Positions 48,496 to 57,969 of a stretch of 64,000 nt of DNA are shown one piece after another (position 1 is the stretch's first letter; every line of letters starts with the position of its first letter). This DNA comes from Candidozyma auris. Taxonomy: Eukaryota; Ascomycota; Pichiomycetes; Serinales; Metschnikowiaceae. Where the stretch lies: the NCBI RefSeq assembly GCF_003013715.1, contig NC_072817.1, positions 930,001 to 994,000 of the forward strand. The letters run 5' to 3'. The notes beneath the pieces are model-generated. The model was not told where the DNA came from, ran no database searches, and was given only the letters and a program-made list of their open reading frames with translations. A program made the position numbers and the translations under genes.

Positions 48496-48535
48496 ACGAC
48501 CAGTCCCAATGTATACTATATAGTTCAGTTCTTTT

Positions 48536-48916
48536 TCATTCAACTGTCGCTCGATCGCAGAACAATTGGTAGTCTCTTTTTTGCCCTATAGCAAACCTCT
48601 TGGTCGTGGAGCACTCGTTGCATGTGACAACAAGAACTTCTGCTTTTGCTGACCCTTTCTTCAGCTCATTCTCTACTCGAAGCGTCATGGTGAGCCCCGG
48701 AACCATGAGGGAGTTGCATTTTTTGCACATACTCCTCTTCATATGGGGCAGGAGTTTGAGAACTGTGCGCTTGGCTACCTGGTCGACGTTTCTCGCCATT
48801 GCTCGTGATAATATGGGATTGCCTTTCTGAAGATGTGTGTTTGCAGCCTGGAAAAGGAATGAGGTCCTGGCGTAGTGGTCTTTACTGACTCTCGGTAGCT
48901 TGACCGCTCTAGCCAT
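48536..48916 (-). CDS. RPR2: RNase P subunit Rpr2/Rpp21
   Basis: A 126-residue basic protein. An N-terminal helical pair (SKDHYARTSFLFQAANTHL... and ARNVDQVAKRTVLKLLPHMK) leads into a zinc ribbon with C64xxC67 (MCKKC) and C99xxC102 (CNEC), followed by STTKRFAIG. The pattern fits Rpr2 better than the related Snm1 of RNase MRP. It is part of the protein moiety of nuclear RNase P, which matures tRNA 5' ends. Start: first ATG. Confidence 0.86.
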   Translation of the reverse strand: MARAVKLPRVSKDHYARTSFLFQAANTHLQKGNPILSRAMARNVDQVAKRTVLKLLPHMKRSMCKKCNSLMVPGLTMTLRVENELKKGSAKAEVLVVTCNECSTTKRFAIGQKRDYQLFCDRATVE

Positions 48917-49311
48917 GATGAGAGTCCTGTGTCTTTAGGGAGACTGGCTTATGAGCCTGTATTGCTTAGGGATATTGAGAGAAGGGTGCTCTGCTCTGGG
49001 TACTGATGATCGACTCTTCTTGATTGCAGTGAAGAATGCTGCAAAGTATGAGCCGTGAAGTCACGTGAGTTGTTTTCCAAATTCCCAGATTTTGCTTCCC
49101 ATGGGCGTCTGCTGCTCCAGATTAGGTCATTTCTAAACTATTTCAACATCATTTAAGGGTTTATATCCGTAAATTTCTTGTAGAAACCTGTCTTACCTTC
49201 CTTTGCATTGGAGTAGGCCCGCTACGTTTCCTGCAGTACCTACCGTTTGAATGGCGAAACTCATGGCCACTCAACTTCTACACCTTCTTCAACACAGTAG
49301 CATAAGATCCA
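48917..49311. other. Divergent promoter, RPR2 / PRE6
   Basis: 395 bp. I looked for a GGTGGCAAA-type proteasome element and found none convincing. Nothing else is recognised. Confidence 0.5.
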
Positions 49312-50162
49312 ATGAGTGGCTACGATAGTGCATTATCGATTTTTTCGTATGTTTTTAAGCAATTGTTCGCTCCCAGCTATTTACTAACCTCAGTCCTGAC
49401 GGCCATGTGTTCCGTATGTTACCTTCTGAGCAGTGGACTTAACGAATCAGTACTAACAAAACAGAGGTTGAATACGCTTCCGAGGCGGTGAAGCGAGGCA
49501 TGTCTGCAGTGGGTGTTAAGGGAGCCCTGTGTGTTGTTTTGGGGTGTGAAAAAAGAACAACGTTAAAGCTACAAGACCCTAGAATCACTCCTTCCAAAAT
49601 ATGCAAAGTGGATGGCCATGTCATGTTGACTTTCGCTGGATTGAACGCTGACGCCCGTATCTTGGTTGATAAAGCCCGTGTAGAAGCCCAGTCCCACAGG
49701 TTGAACTTGGAAGACCCTGTGTCGATTGAGTACTTGACCAAGTACGTGGCTGGCGTGCAGCAGAAGTACACCCAGTCGGGCGGTGTGAGACCGTTTGGTA
49801 TCGCCACGATGATTGCTGGCTTCGACGTCAACGATACCACTCCTAGATTATATCAGACAGAACCCAGCGGGGTGTACAATGCGTGGAGGGCCCACGCCAT
49901 TGGCAGATCGGCGAAAACGGTGAAGGAGTTTTTGGAGAAGAACTATGAGGAGAACCAGACAGACGAGCAGACCATAAAGTTAGCGGTCAAGTCGTTATTG
50001 GAGGTGGTTCAGACGGGTGCCAAGAACATTGAGATTTCGGTGTTGAGGCCCCATGGCAAGATTGAGGAGTTGCCAGTTGAGGAGATCCAAAAGTACGTGG
50101 AGGAGATCGAGGCAGAAAAGCAGGCGGAGGCAGAGAAGAAGAAGCCTAGCTCGAGGGATTGA
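49312..50162 (+). CDS. PRE6: 20S proteasome subunit alpha-4 (Pre6), two introns
   Basis: Exons 49312-49346 (35 nt), 49394-49413 (20 nt) and 49465-50162. The spliced product has 250 residues (yeast: 254). Exon 1 gives [11 protein letters not shown], exon 2 SPDGHVF, exon 3 [12 protein letters not shown]: together the canonical alpha-subunit N-terminus (YDxAxxIFSPDGxxFQVEYAxEAVKRG) that gates the proteasome channel. Downstream [46 protein letters not shown] and [13 protein letters not shown] are typical of alpha-4. Without splicing the N-terminal helix H0 and gate are missing. Both introns have consensus GTATGT donors. The tail is Lys/Glu-rich. Convergent with RAD27, 75 bp apart. Confidence 0.97.
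49347..49393 (+). other. PRE6 intron 1 (47 nt)
   Basis: Donor GTATGT, branch site TACTAAC, acceptor CAG at 49391-49393, with 5 nt from the branch motif to the intron end. Confidence 0.93.
49414..49464 (+). other. PRE6 intron 2 (51 nt)
   Basis: Donor GTATGT, branch site TACTAAC at 49451-49457, acceptor CAG at 49462-49464, with 7 nt between. Confidence 0.93.
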
Positions 50163-50237
50163 GCGGAGAGCGTTCATTAAAGCCTAATATACAATATACA
50201 AGTGTTCATCGTAGCAATAGCATTCGAGGCAGAGGAT

Positions 50238-51440
50238 TCATCGTTTGCTTTTCTTCTTCCCCTTGCCCTTGGCTTCAGGGGCAGCTCTCTTTTTGGACGA
50301 TGGCAGCTTGACCACGGTGAAGAAGCCATCGAGTCGGCCCTGGACACCGCCTTTCAATGCCTTCTTGAGCTTCTCGGCACCACTGCGAATTCTGTCTTCG
50401 TTGAAGCCCTTTTGTTGCACCATAAATTCCACAAGACCATCCACATCAGGCTCTTCCCATTTCAACTCCACGTCCTCTGCTTTAGTTACTGGAGTGATAT
50501 CTGGGTTCATGAACAACTCCTTGGCTTCGGCCCATGGCCAGTTTTCCGGGAGCTTGTATTTGGTTTTGTCTGGGTTGGCCTCGATCCACTTGACGATATT
50601 TTCCAATGAACCGTGCTCCTTGATAAGCTTGAAAGCAGTGACAGGCCCCACGCCCTTGATGGTCTCACAGTAATCGCAGCCAAGCAAAATGCACAAGTCC
50701 ACAAATGTCGATCTGTCCATTCCCAAACCTTTGAGAACTTCCAGGTACTCTATCTGGTCAATCGGCATCTTCCTTGCTTCTGCAACCGTCAAGTGGCGCA
50801 AAAGAAATGGTGGCTCGTAGCAAAGCGTGTCCATATCCTCCGAGGCTGCTGCAAACACCTTGCCGCCCTTTGCTAGAGCAGCACACTGCGCTTCAGCCTC
50901 GCAAGGTGCTATCATGTAGGGAATGCCCATCAACTTGAGCAACTTCTGTGCTTCTTCATTCTGCTGTCTGGAAGCCCTCACGGTTCTCTTCTCGTGCTTG
51001 AGTAGCTCCTCCACCGTACCTGTTTCTTTCAACTCCTCAAGCTTTCCCATTGCCTCTTGTTTCTTCAACATTCTCTTCTCCAACTCTCCTCCTTTCAACA
51101 CTGGAGGTTTCCCGTCAAAAACGTACATGGGTTTCATCCCGTTTTCCACCATTCGTATCGTTCTGTAGAACATCCCCAGCAAATGCGAGGTGGTTTCCCC
51201 GTCTTCTGAGGTCAATTGCTGACCATCTTGCTGTCTCACAGCAATAAGATACTGGTATAGACACATGGAGGCGTCGATGGCAACTTTCCTACCAAAGAGG
51301 GTCTTCATGGTGAACTCTTTGAAAGCATCTGGAGCATGCTCTTTAACTAGCGAGTTGAGACCTTGATGTTAGTATCTTAGTACTGACTAGACTTGAATAT
51401 TTGAATTACTATATATGCTATACAAACCTTTCACACCCAT
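50238..51440 (-). CDS. RAD27: Flap endonuclease FEN1 (Rad27), one intron
   Basis: Exon 1 51440-51428 (13 nt, MGVK plus one base) and exon 2 51361-50238. The product has 378 residues (yeast: 382). The N-terminus [15 protein letters not shown] puts the conserved Gly2 in place, which is essential for FEN1 substrate cleavage. DGKPP, the [16 protein letters not shown] and ASEDMDTLC acidic clusters (metal site), and LGCDYC follow. A PCNA-binding box QGRLDGFF lies near the end, then a basic tail. Rad27 removes 5' flaps in Okazaki-fragment maturation and long-patch base excision repair. The unspliced frame would start at an internal Met and lack the first 22 residues. Confidence 0.95.
51362..51427 (-). 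other. RAD27 intron (66 nt), unusual donor and acceptor
   Basis: Donor GTTTGT (51427-51422), branch site TACTAAC, acceptor AAG (51364-51362). Only this pairing joins MGVKG to LNSLVKEH in frame, and both halves are strongly conserved in FEN1. Confidence 0.85.
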
Positions 51441-51557
51441 AATTAACGAGCCTAGTTTAGTGCTGTTTGGTGTGATGTGCGGGACGCGAGTAAAGTAGGT
51501 GATGCAACTCGCGCACACGATGCCGTACGTGTCTGATTATGATGCTAAAAACACCTT

Positions 51558-54500
51558 CTAGACATGCTCAAAAGTGAAGGTCCAGTTACCGGTGGTTGGT
51601 TCGTAGTCCTTAAAGGTCATGTCCGGAAGCGCCTTCAACTTCTCGATGTGCTTCTTGACAATCTCGTCCTTCGGATCTAGAATTGACAACTTGGTCTTCT
51701 TGTTTATTGGGTAGCACCCTTCTAGGGTCACCTGGGCAGGAATATTGAACCCTTCGCCTTCTTTGGGCTTTTCGTCATCTTCAGGGTATATTACAACATT
51801 CTTTGGGCCAAAAGTTATGAGGTTGCCACAGATTTCGTCCAAGTTGAACGCGGACAAATCTACAGGCTCGAGGAACTTCACCTTTCCGTAGTGTTTTCTT
51901 CCCACAGTGAAGTCCTTCACTGCCCTCAATTCGCCAAGAGGTTTTTTCTTGAGCTCAGATAATGAAGGCAGCGTGTAGTATCCGTCGTCATCGACATCCT
52001 CATGCTCAATGGCCTTTGGGTTGGAGTCGCCATTCTCGATATTCTCCTTCTCGTTATCGACAGTGAACGACACTTGATGGGTTCTCGTCATCGTATCGGT
52101 ATATGTGAGCAAGCCATTGCTGTTGTTCTTGGTGCCATTTAAAACTAGTTTTCTGTAGTTTGTTTTTGGTGCAAATATCTCGGAAGACATGATGGCAGCA
52201 TCTACATCTGCGTCAAACAAGTCCTTATTTCTTCCGTTTCTCACGGTGTCAACAGTGACGACACTATCTTTCTTTGGCGTAGAATTTGCGATTCTCTTGC
52301 CGGGAGCAAAGAGAGGAGCCACCTTATGTGCTGCAAGAAGAGAAACGTGTTTCTTGGCGGGTGGGTTCACCGCAATAGCCTTAGGTACCTCTGCTTGACT
52401 AGCAGAACTTTGGACTGGTCCTTGTATGCTCTGAAAGAGCTTGTTGTTTCCATATGGGTTCTGCGTTCCAATATTTACCAAACTTTGTTGGCCTTGATTT
52501 TGCGTCTGGTTTTGCTGCTGTTGCTGTTGACCTCCGAGTACTGAACTACCTCCAAATAAGCCCCCACTGGTGCCTGTGGCGTTGTTCTGTTGAGTGTTGT
52601 TGTTCAGGCCAAACAATCCGCCACCGGATTGACCTCCGAAAGTGGAAGTGGGTTTACCAAACAACCCTCCCGATGTGTTTGTTCCACTTCCGATACCACC
52701 AGTAGTGTTACCTGTGTTGCTACTACCGAACAAGCCACCACCGGTGTTGGTATTTTGGGTATTGTTTTGTCCAAACAAGCCACCACTACTTGATGTGGTG
52801 TTGTTGTTGTTGCTGCCGAAAAGGCCCCCACCAGCTGGCTTGCTGCCAAACCCAGTTGAAGTGTTGTTATTCTGTGTAGCACCGAAGCCTGTTGTACCAG
52901 TGTTGCTCTGGCCACCGAAGAGACCGCCACCTGTTTGGCCAGCAGGCTTGTTTCCAAAGAGACCTCCTCCAGAACTTTGATTGTTTTGATTACTACTACC
53001 TAAGAGACCTCCTCCGCTACCTGCCTGGTTATTCGAACTTCCAAACAACCCTCCACCAGTTCCTGTTTGAGTGTTGTTGTTGTTGCTTCCAAATAACCCT
53101 CCGCTAGTGTTTGCAGTCTGGTTGTTTTGCCCAAAGAGTCCACCGCCGCTAGTATTCGACTGACCGAAAGCGGAGCCTTGGTTAGTGTTGTTTTGTGAGC
53201 CAAAGAGGCCACCCGTGTTGGTTGTTGGCTTACCAAACGCTGAAGTGCCTCCTCCTCCAAAAAGGCCCCCTCCTGAGGTGTTGTTAGTCTGACCAAAAGG
53301 CAGCCCCGTGTTGCCAAACCCACTTGTAGTGGCAGGCTTGTTGGAGCCGAAGAGGCCACCACCACTGTTGGTATTGCTTGAGCCGAACCCACCACTGCTT
53401 CCAAATCCGCCAGTGTTACCACCTCCAAACGGAGAGCTTGTGTTATTGCTGGTATTAGTGGCGCCAAAAGCGGAGCCTGTGTTTCCACTACCGAAAACAG
53501 ACTGATTATTGTTGTTGGCTCCAAAAACGCTAGACGTATTGTTGTTGCTTTGACCAAAGGCCGATCCAGTTCCAAAACCGGAAGGCTTGTTGAGATTAGA
53601 CGACCCAAAGGCACCAGATCCACCACCAAAAGCAGAAGTTCCCGCGTTGTTCTGCCCAAAGGGTGAGTTGTTGTTAGTCTGACCGAACAAGCTGCCTCCC
53701 GTGTTGGTATTCTGACCAAAAGCACCCGTAGACTGCCCAAACGCGGAGGTGCCCGCATTGTTCAGACCAAATGCTGATGTACCCAGGCCAAAACCTGAGC
53801 CACCCAGTCCAAATGCTGAACCGGTGTTGCCAAAAGCCGAACCTGTATTGCCGGAACCGAAACCAAAGCCACTCAGTTGTTGGCCAGTGCCAAAACCAGT
53901 TCCGGTATTGCTGTTTCAAAACGTCTCCCCTGCTCATAGTCCTTAAGACGCAACTCCTCGAAGGAAAAGTTGCTGTACTCGGGCATGTTGGAGATGTTCT
54001 GGTAGTAGTTGGTGCCCGAAGTATCCTTCTCTTGGAAGGGCGTAAACGGCTTGACAGCAGTTCCATTATTCACCTTGTCTCCACCAGCAGCACCACTTCC
54101 AAAGGCAGACGTCGAGGCTCCTCCACCAAAGGGGGAGATGGAGTTATTCTGAGGAGTGCCAAAAGCAGAACCAAACGGCTTGTTCGCTGTGTTGCAAAAA
54201 TGCCCCCGCCGCCGCTACCTCCGAAAGCACTTCCTCCAGTATTACTAGCGCCACCAAAAGGAGAAGCGTTATTCTGCGTAGCGTTGTTGGTGCTTCCAAA
54301 CACGGAGCCACCAGTGTTTCCAAACCCAGTGTTTGAGGAGCCAAAAGCACTGCCACCAGTCAGAGGATTGTTATTGCTACCAAAAGCTGAGGTGGTCGTG
54401 TTATTATTGTTGTTACTGCCAAATGCAGAATTGGTGTTTGAAGAGCCAAAAATGCCACCTCCAGAGCCTGATCCGAAAGCATTGCTCGTAGACGTATTTT

Positions 54501-54606
54501 GACCAAAGGGGGATGCGTTGGTGTTGTTTGTAGATCCAAATGGAGACGACGAGTTGTTCGCGGTGGAGCTGAAGCCACCGAAACCCGAGTTTGGCCGTCC
54601 AAACAT
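51558..54606 (-). CDS. NUP116: FG nucleoporin Nup116/Nup100 type (Nup98 family), two frameshifts
   Basis: The gene starts at the ATG at 54604-54606 (MFGRPNSGFGGF) and ends at 51558, but reading needs two frame changes, each of a single missing base, at about 54195 and 53917. With two bases added the length would be 1016 codons plus stop. Segments: FG-repeats, then the GLEBS Gle2-binding motif (YYQNISNMPEYSNFSFEELRLKDYE, read in parts, 53930-54050), long GLFG/FG repeats, and a Nup98-type C-terminal domain (GYYTLPSLSELKK, GRKHYGKVKFL, NIPAQVTLEGCYP). The HFS autocleavage end is absent, as in Nup116 and Nup100. GLEBS favours Nup116. Many FG repeats are FG-CTG, best read FGS. The breaks are more likely sequence errors than a dead gene, because all three frames stay open. 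Confidence 0.88.
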
Positions 54607-55361
54607 TTGCAATTGGCGAGTTGACGAAGGTGTTCTGGAGGTTGGTGGTTTTTTTCCTTGTAAATGTTTTCCCTTACGCAGTGAAGGGTGGTCACGTGGC
54701 AGCAGTCGCCATTTGCCAACTAGTAGTTACAAAGATAATGACTAAGCGGGAGATTCACGCTTGGAAGGCTATATAGAGTCCCGTTGGCAAAAGAGAAGCA
54801 AAAGGAAGAATTCCAACTTGTATGACTTGTCGGTGTGATGAGGTACTTTCTCAATGATTCAAATAGTGATGATGGCTGCGAAAGTGGGTTTACAAGACGC
54901 TGAATGTAAAACCTCCGTATACTCAAAAAATGAAAATAGAATTAAAAGTCACTCGTATTTCTGTTCATGAGAGCGTACCGCTGACGGTGCAGAGGTTAGT
55001 ATTGTGTGATTGAACATGGAGCTTTGTGAGGCCGCTTGAATCACAAAATGATTTTGGCTTCAACAATGACTTTTAAGTTCATTTGAACGAGAATCAGGTC
55101 CATTTTCCTCTGTTATACTCATAGAAATGGTCTTTGTTATCATTCATGGTAAGACTGATTTTTTGTGTTGGATTGTATTTCACACATATTTGTGAATATC
55201 GCCGTGCTCACTTATATTGCAACCTTTGTGCTCTAATCTCACCATAGTGCAAATCTCGCAAAACATACATAAACCTTCTACAATGACGGTTTCACAATGA
55301 ATTTATACACTTTTACACCCTAAAAACCCCCAGTTTTGTACTGGCATGCTCTCCTGTTATT
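54607..55361. other. Intergenic stretch upstream of the nucleoporin
   Basis: Promoter of the nucleoporin gene and 3' flank of APN1, AT-rich. A minus-strand TACTAAC near 54990 has no close acceptor and no matching exon. No gene. Confidence 0.5.
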
Positions 55362-56617
55362 CTAACTCTCCTCCTCCTTAACGTCCTCGGTGTTTGCTTC
55401 AGATACTTCTCCATTTACTGCACTGTCATCTGTGTCCTCTTTCTTTGCCCGCTTTTTGCTTAAGAGCAGTGAAATATCTTTGTCGGCTGCTCTCTTCTTC
55501 TTTGCGGTTTTGACTTCAAACTTTTTTAATTGTTCCGCCCGCTCCTTGGCTCCAAGCTTGCTAAGTTCTTCCAGCTTCTGTTTAAAATCTTCATCTGTTG
55601 CACTCTTTCCTTCGAGCCACTCTAGAATCTTAATTTCTTCCCCATAGACAGAATCATCCTTTTCAACGGGAGTCTCCAAAATGATGGGAAGCCCCTGGAT
55701 CCTAGGCTCATTGGAAATGACCCGAAACGCCTCAAGCCCCAAAAAACCGTACCCTAGCTTTTGGTGCAAGTCTCTGTTGGCACCCAAGGGGGCCTTAGAG
55801 TCGTTCAAATGGATAGCGCTCAAAAACTCAAAACCTATGATTTTGTCGTAGGTGTCCCAGAACTCCTTGAACTTCTCCTCACTTCTAATATCGTAGCCTG
55901 CTGCAAATGAGTGACAAGTATCGATACATACACCCACCCGAGATTTGTCCTCCACCATATCGATCACGTCTCTGATATCCTGTAGATCCGAGCCAATCAA
56001 ATTGCCGTGACCTGCCATGTTTTCGATAACAATCTTTACAAACAGCGTTTCTGCAATTGCCCTGTTGATGTTCTTGGCCAACTTTTTCAATGCGTCTCTG
56101 TGATCTCCATCCAAGCTCGACCCTGGATGGAAGTTGTACAACCCTATATTAAGCTTCTCGCATCTTTTCAAGTCATCCACAAACGAAAGATACGCCTTCT
56201 CCGACTTCTCGTCATCTGGATTAGCCATGTTGATAAGGTAAGACCCGTGGGGCAACACGTCGGTTCTCGGGTTATAACCGTATTTTTCACATAGGCTCTT
56301 GAAGTCAGCCACTTCTAGCTCCTTCACCTCAGGCGCAGCCCAGCGGTTTGGGTTCTTCAAAAATAGAGCAAAAGAGTTGGCGCCTATATTCATGGCGTTC
56401 GTAACAGCTTTAGAAACACCGCCGGCCACAGAAACATGGGCACCGAACTTGAACTTACCTTCAACTCTATGGTACTGGAACGTGGGCTCCACTGCTTCCT
56501 TGACCGTTTTCTTAACATTTCTTTTCACTGTTTTCTTTACAGAATCAGCAGCAGCTTTCGTTCTGATGTTAGTTGTGCTGTCAATGGAGCAATTGTCATG
56601 ACATACTTAGGGGCCAT
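55362..56617 (-). CDS. APN1: AP endonuclease IV (Apn1), one intron
   Basis: Exon 1 56617-56607 (11 nt) and exon 2 56562-55362. The product has 403 residues (yeast: 367). Spliced N-terminus: MAPKTKAAADSVKKTV. The endonuclease IV fold begins KFGAHVSVAGGVSKAV. The zinc-ligand motifs are LYNFHPGSSLDGDH, VIENMAGHGN, CIDTCHSFAAGYD, HLNDSKAPLGANRDLH and the late ILETP. The C-terminus is Lys-rich (KKRAADK, KKRAKKED), giving the bipartite nuclear signal known for Apn1. The enzyme incises abasic sites and 3' blocks in nucleus and mitochondria. The basic Ser/Ala-rich N-terminus could aid mitochondrial import. Exon 1 contributes only MAP plus two bases. Confidence 0.95.
56563..56606 (-). other. APN1 intron (44 nt)
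   Basis: Donor GTATGT (56606-56601), branch site AACTAAC, acceptor CAG (56565-56563), 5 nt between branch motif and end. The phase closes between an 11-nt exon and the main frame. Confidence 0.87.
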
Positions 56618-56877
56618 TGTTGATAGTGGTGGAGAGAGATCAATGGGTGCGAAAAAGTATACGGTGATTCTCGATGTGGGTGCTTACAAAAAAAGGGGGA
56701 GGATAGATGAATGAAAATGAACTTTCGCCCAAGTGAATCTACTTTATTCCTTTTGATTCCCACTTTTATTATCTGTGCGGCTTTACACCCTCATAAGTAT
56801 CTGCTCTATAATACTGAACAAGCGTATTCAACTCTAACAAATGGTAAAGTGACCTCTGGATGACTGTTCTTCGAAGC

Positions 56878-57848
56878 CTACTCACTGGATTCTTTGGTTG
56901 CCACGCCTTCCTTCGTCGTTACGTCATTGGGTTGCTTTTCAGACTCCCCCGCCGTGGGCACTGCTTCGTCGTTCCCATTGTACTCTTCACTTCGCAGCTG
57001 TATTTCGTCGTTGAACACCAGCACAGAGTCCCTGAAGTCAGCAAACCTAGGTAGACTAGTCTCGACCCTGACTCTATGTATGAATTTTTCTGATCTCTTC
57101 TCGAGCTTTGCCCGTGATTTAGACACCGGCGTGAGGTCTCTCATGAAACAGTCGAGGTTGAGCTGCTGCCTTTGCACTGGGTCACAAAGAGCAAAAGAGG
57201 CTAGCAAGGTATAGTAGGCGTCGTTGGCGGCGTTGTGAAGGTTAGCATGGGGGATTCCTAGCACACGAAGAATCCCACGAAGCGAGGCGCCTCGTGAGCG
57301 TGATATGTGGAATAACTTCTCTGTATCGACTACGCTCTTATTGTCCAATTCCACGCCAAGTCCTCTTATCCACTTGACATCGCCTTCGACATTGTGACCC
57401 ACGATGCTTCCCTTCCTTTCCACAAGGTAGTGGTCGAAAATCTCTGTGAGAAACTGTCTCAGCTGGGCCATGGAGAGCTCGTAGAAATCCCGCCGTTGAA
57501 CTCAAACTTTTTGTTTGGCACGAAGCGAGAGTTCAAAAGGTGCTTGTTCTCTGAAATAATTATGTGAAACGTCTTGATCGCCGGTTGGATCAGAAGCAAC
57601 TGCAGCTCAGGGTCGTAAATCGCAAGTCCAAGTTCCGTCACTTTCGATGGGACCTTCTCGTACGCCTCCACATCAATACAGACTAGCGGTTTTGATCGAA
57701 GGTACACTGTCTCCATCGCCTTCTTTAATGCGGCAACATGGGTCTCCTTCACAAATTTGAAGTTGTTCAGGGTAAAGTAAGACTCTAGTGTTTCCTTTAG
57801 AGCTCCTTGAACTGCAGCAGACTGCTTGAGAATTCCCTTCACCGACAT
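56878..57848 (-). CDS. GFD2: Gfd2/YDR514C-like DEDDh exonuclease-fold protein, one frameshift
   Basis: Two overlapping frames, 57848 to about 57485 and from there to 56878, together form one protein of about 323 residues if one base is added near 57484-57490. The first frame holds the DxE motif CIDVEAYEK and TELGLAIYD. The second has GSIVGHNVEGDVKWI (motif II) and HNAANDAYYTLLASFAL (His and Asp of motif III). These make a DEDDh RNase-H-like exonuclease, as in Gfd2 and YDR514C, which are linked to the Dbp5 mRNA export helicase. Sequence before and after the break fits the family (KKFEFNGG, then FYELSMAQLRQFL). As given, the first frame ends at TGA 57459-57461. All catalytic residues are intact. 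Divergent from TEL2 by 121 bp. Confidence 0.83.
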
Positions 57849-57969
57849 GTATAATACACTTAGAAGGTCACTTTTCTTTGTATTTTGTACTACCCTTCAC
57901 CTGGGGCTGCGTTCTCCTCTGGTGCTGATAAGAACGATGTAGTACTTCGCATCGCACTTACTACTCTTT

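Noticed and set aside
7728..51440. A nutrient-signalling gene cluster (STE7, PDE1, SIP5, LST7, hexokinase)
   Set aside because: The genes are scattered among unrelated housekeeping genes; the proximity is most simply coincidence.
54975..54996. Minus-strand TACTAAC upstream of the nucleoporin gene
   Set aside because: No acceptor at the usual distance and no exon to join; the nucleoporin already starts with the expected MFG.
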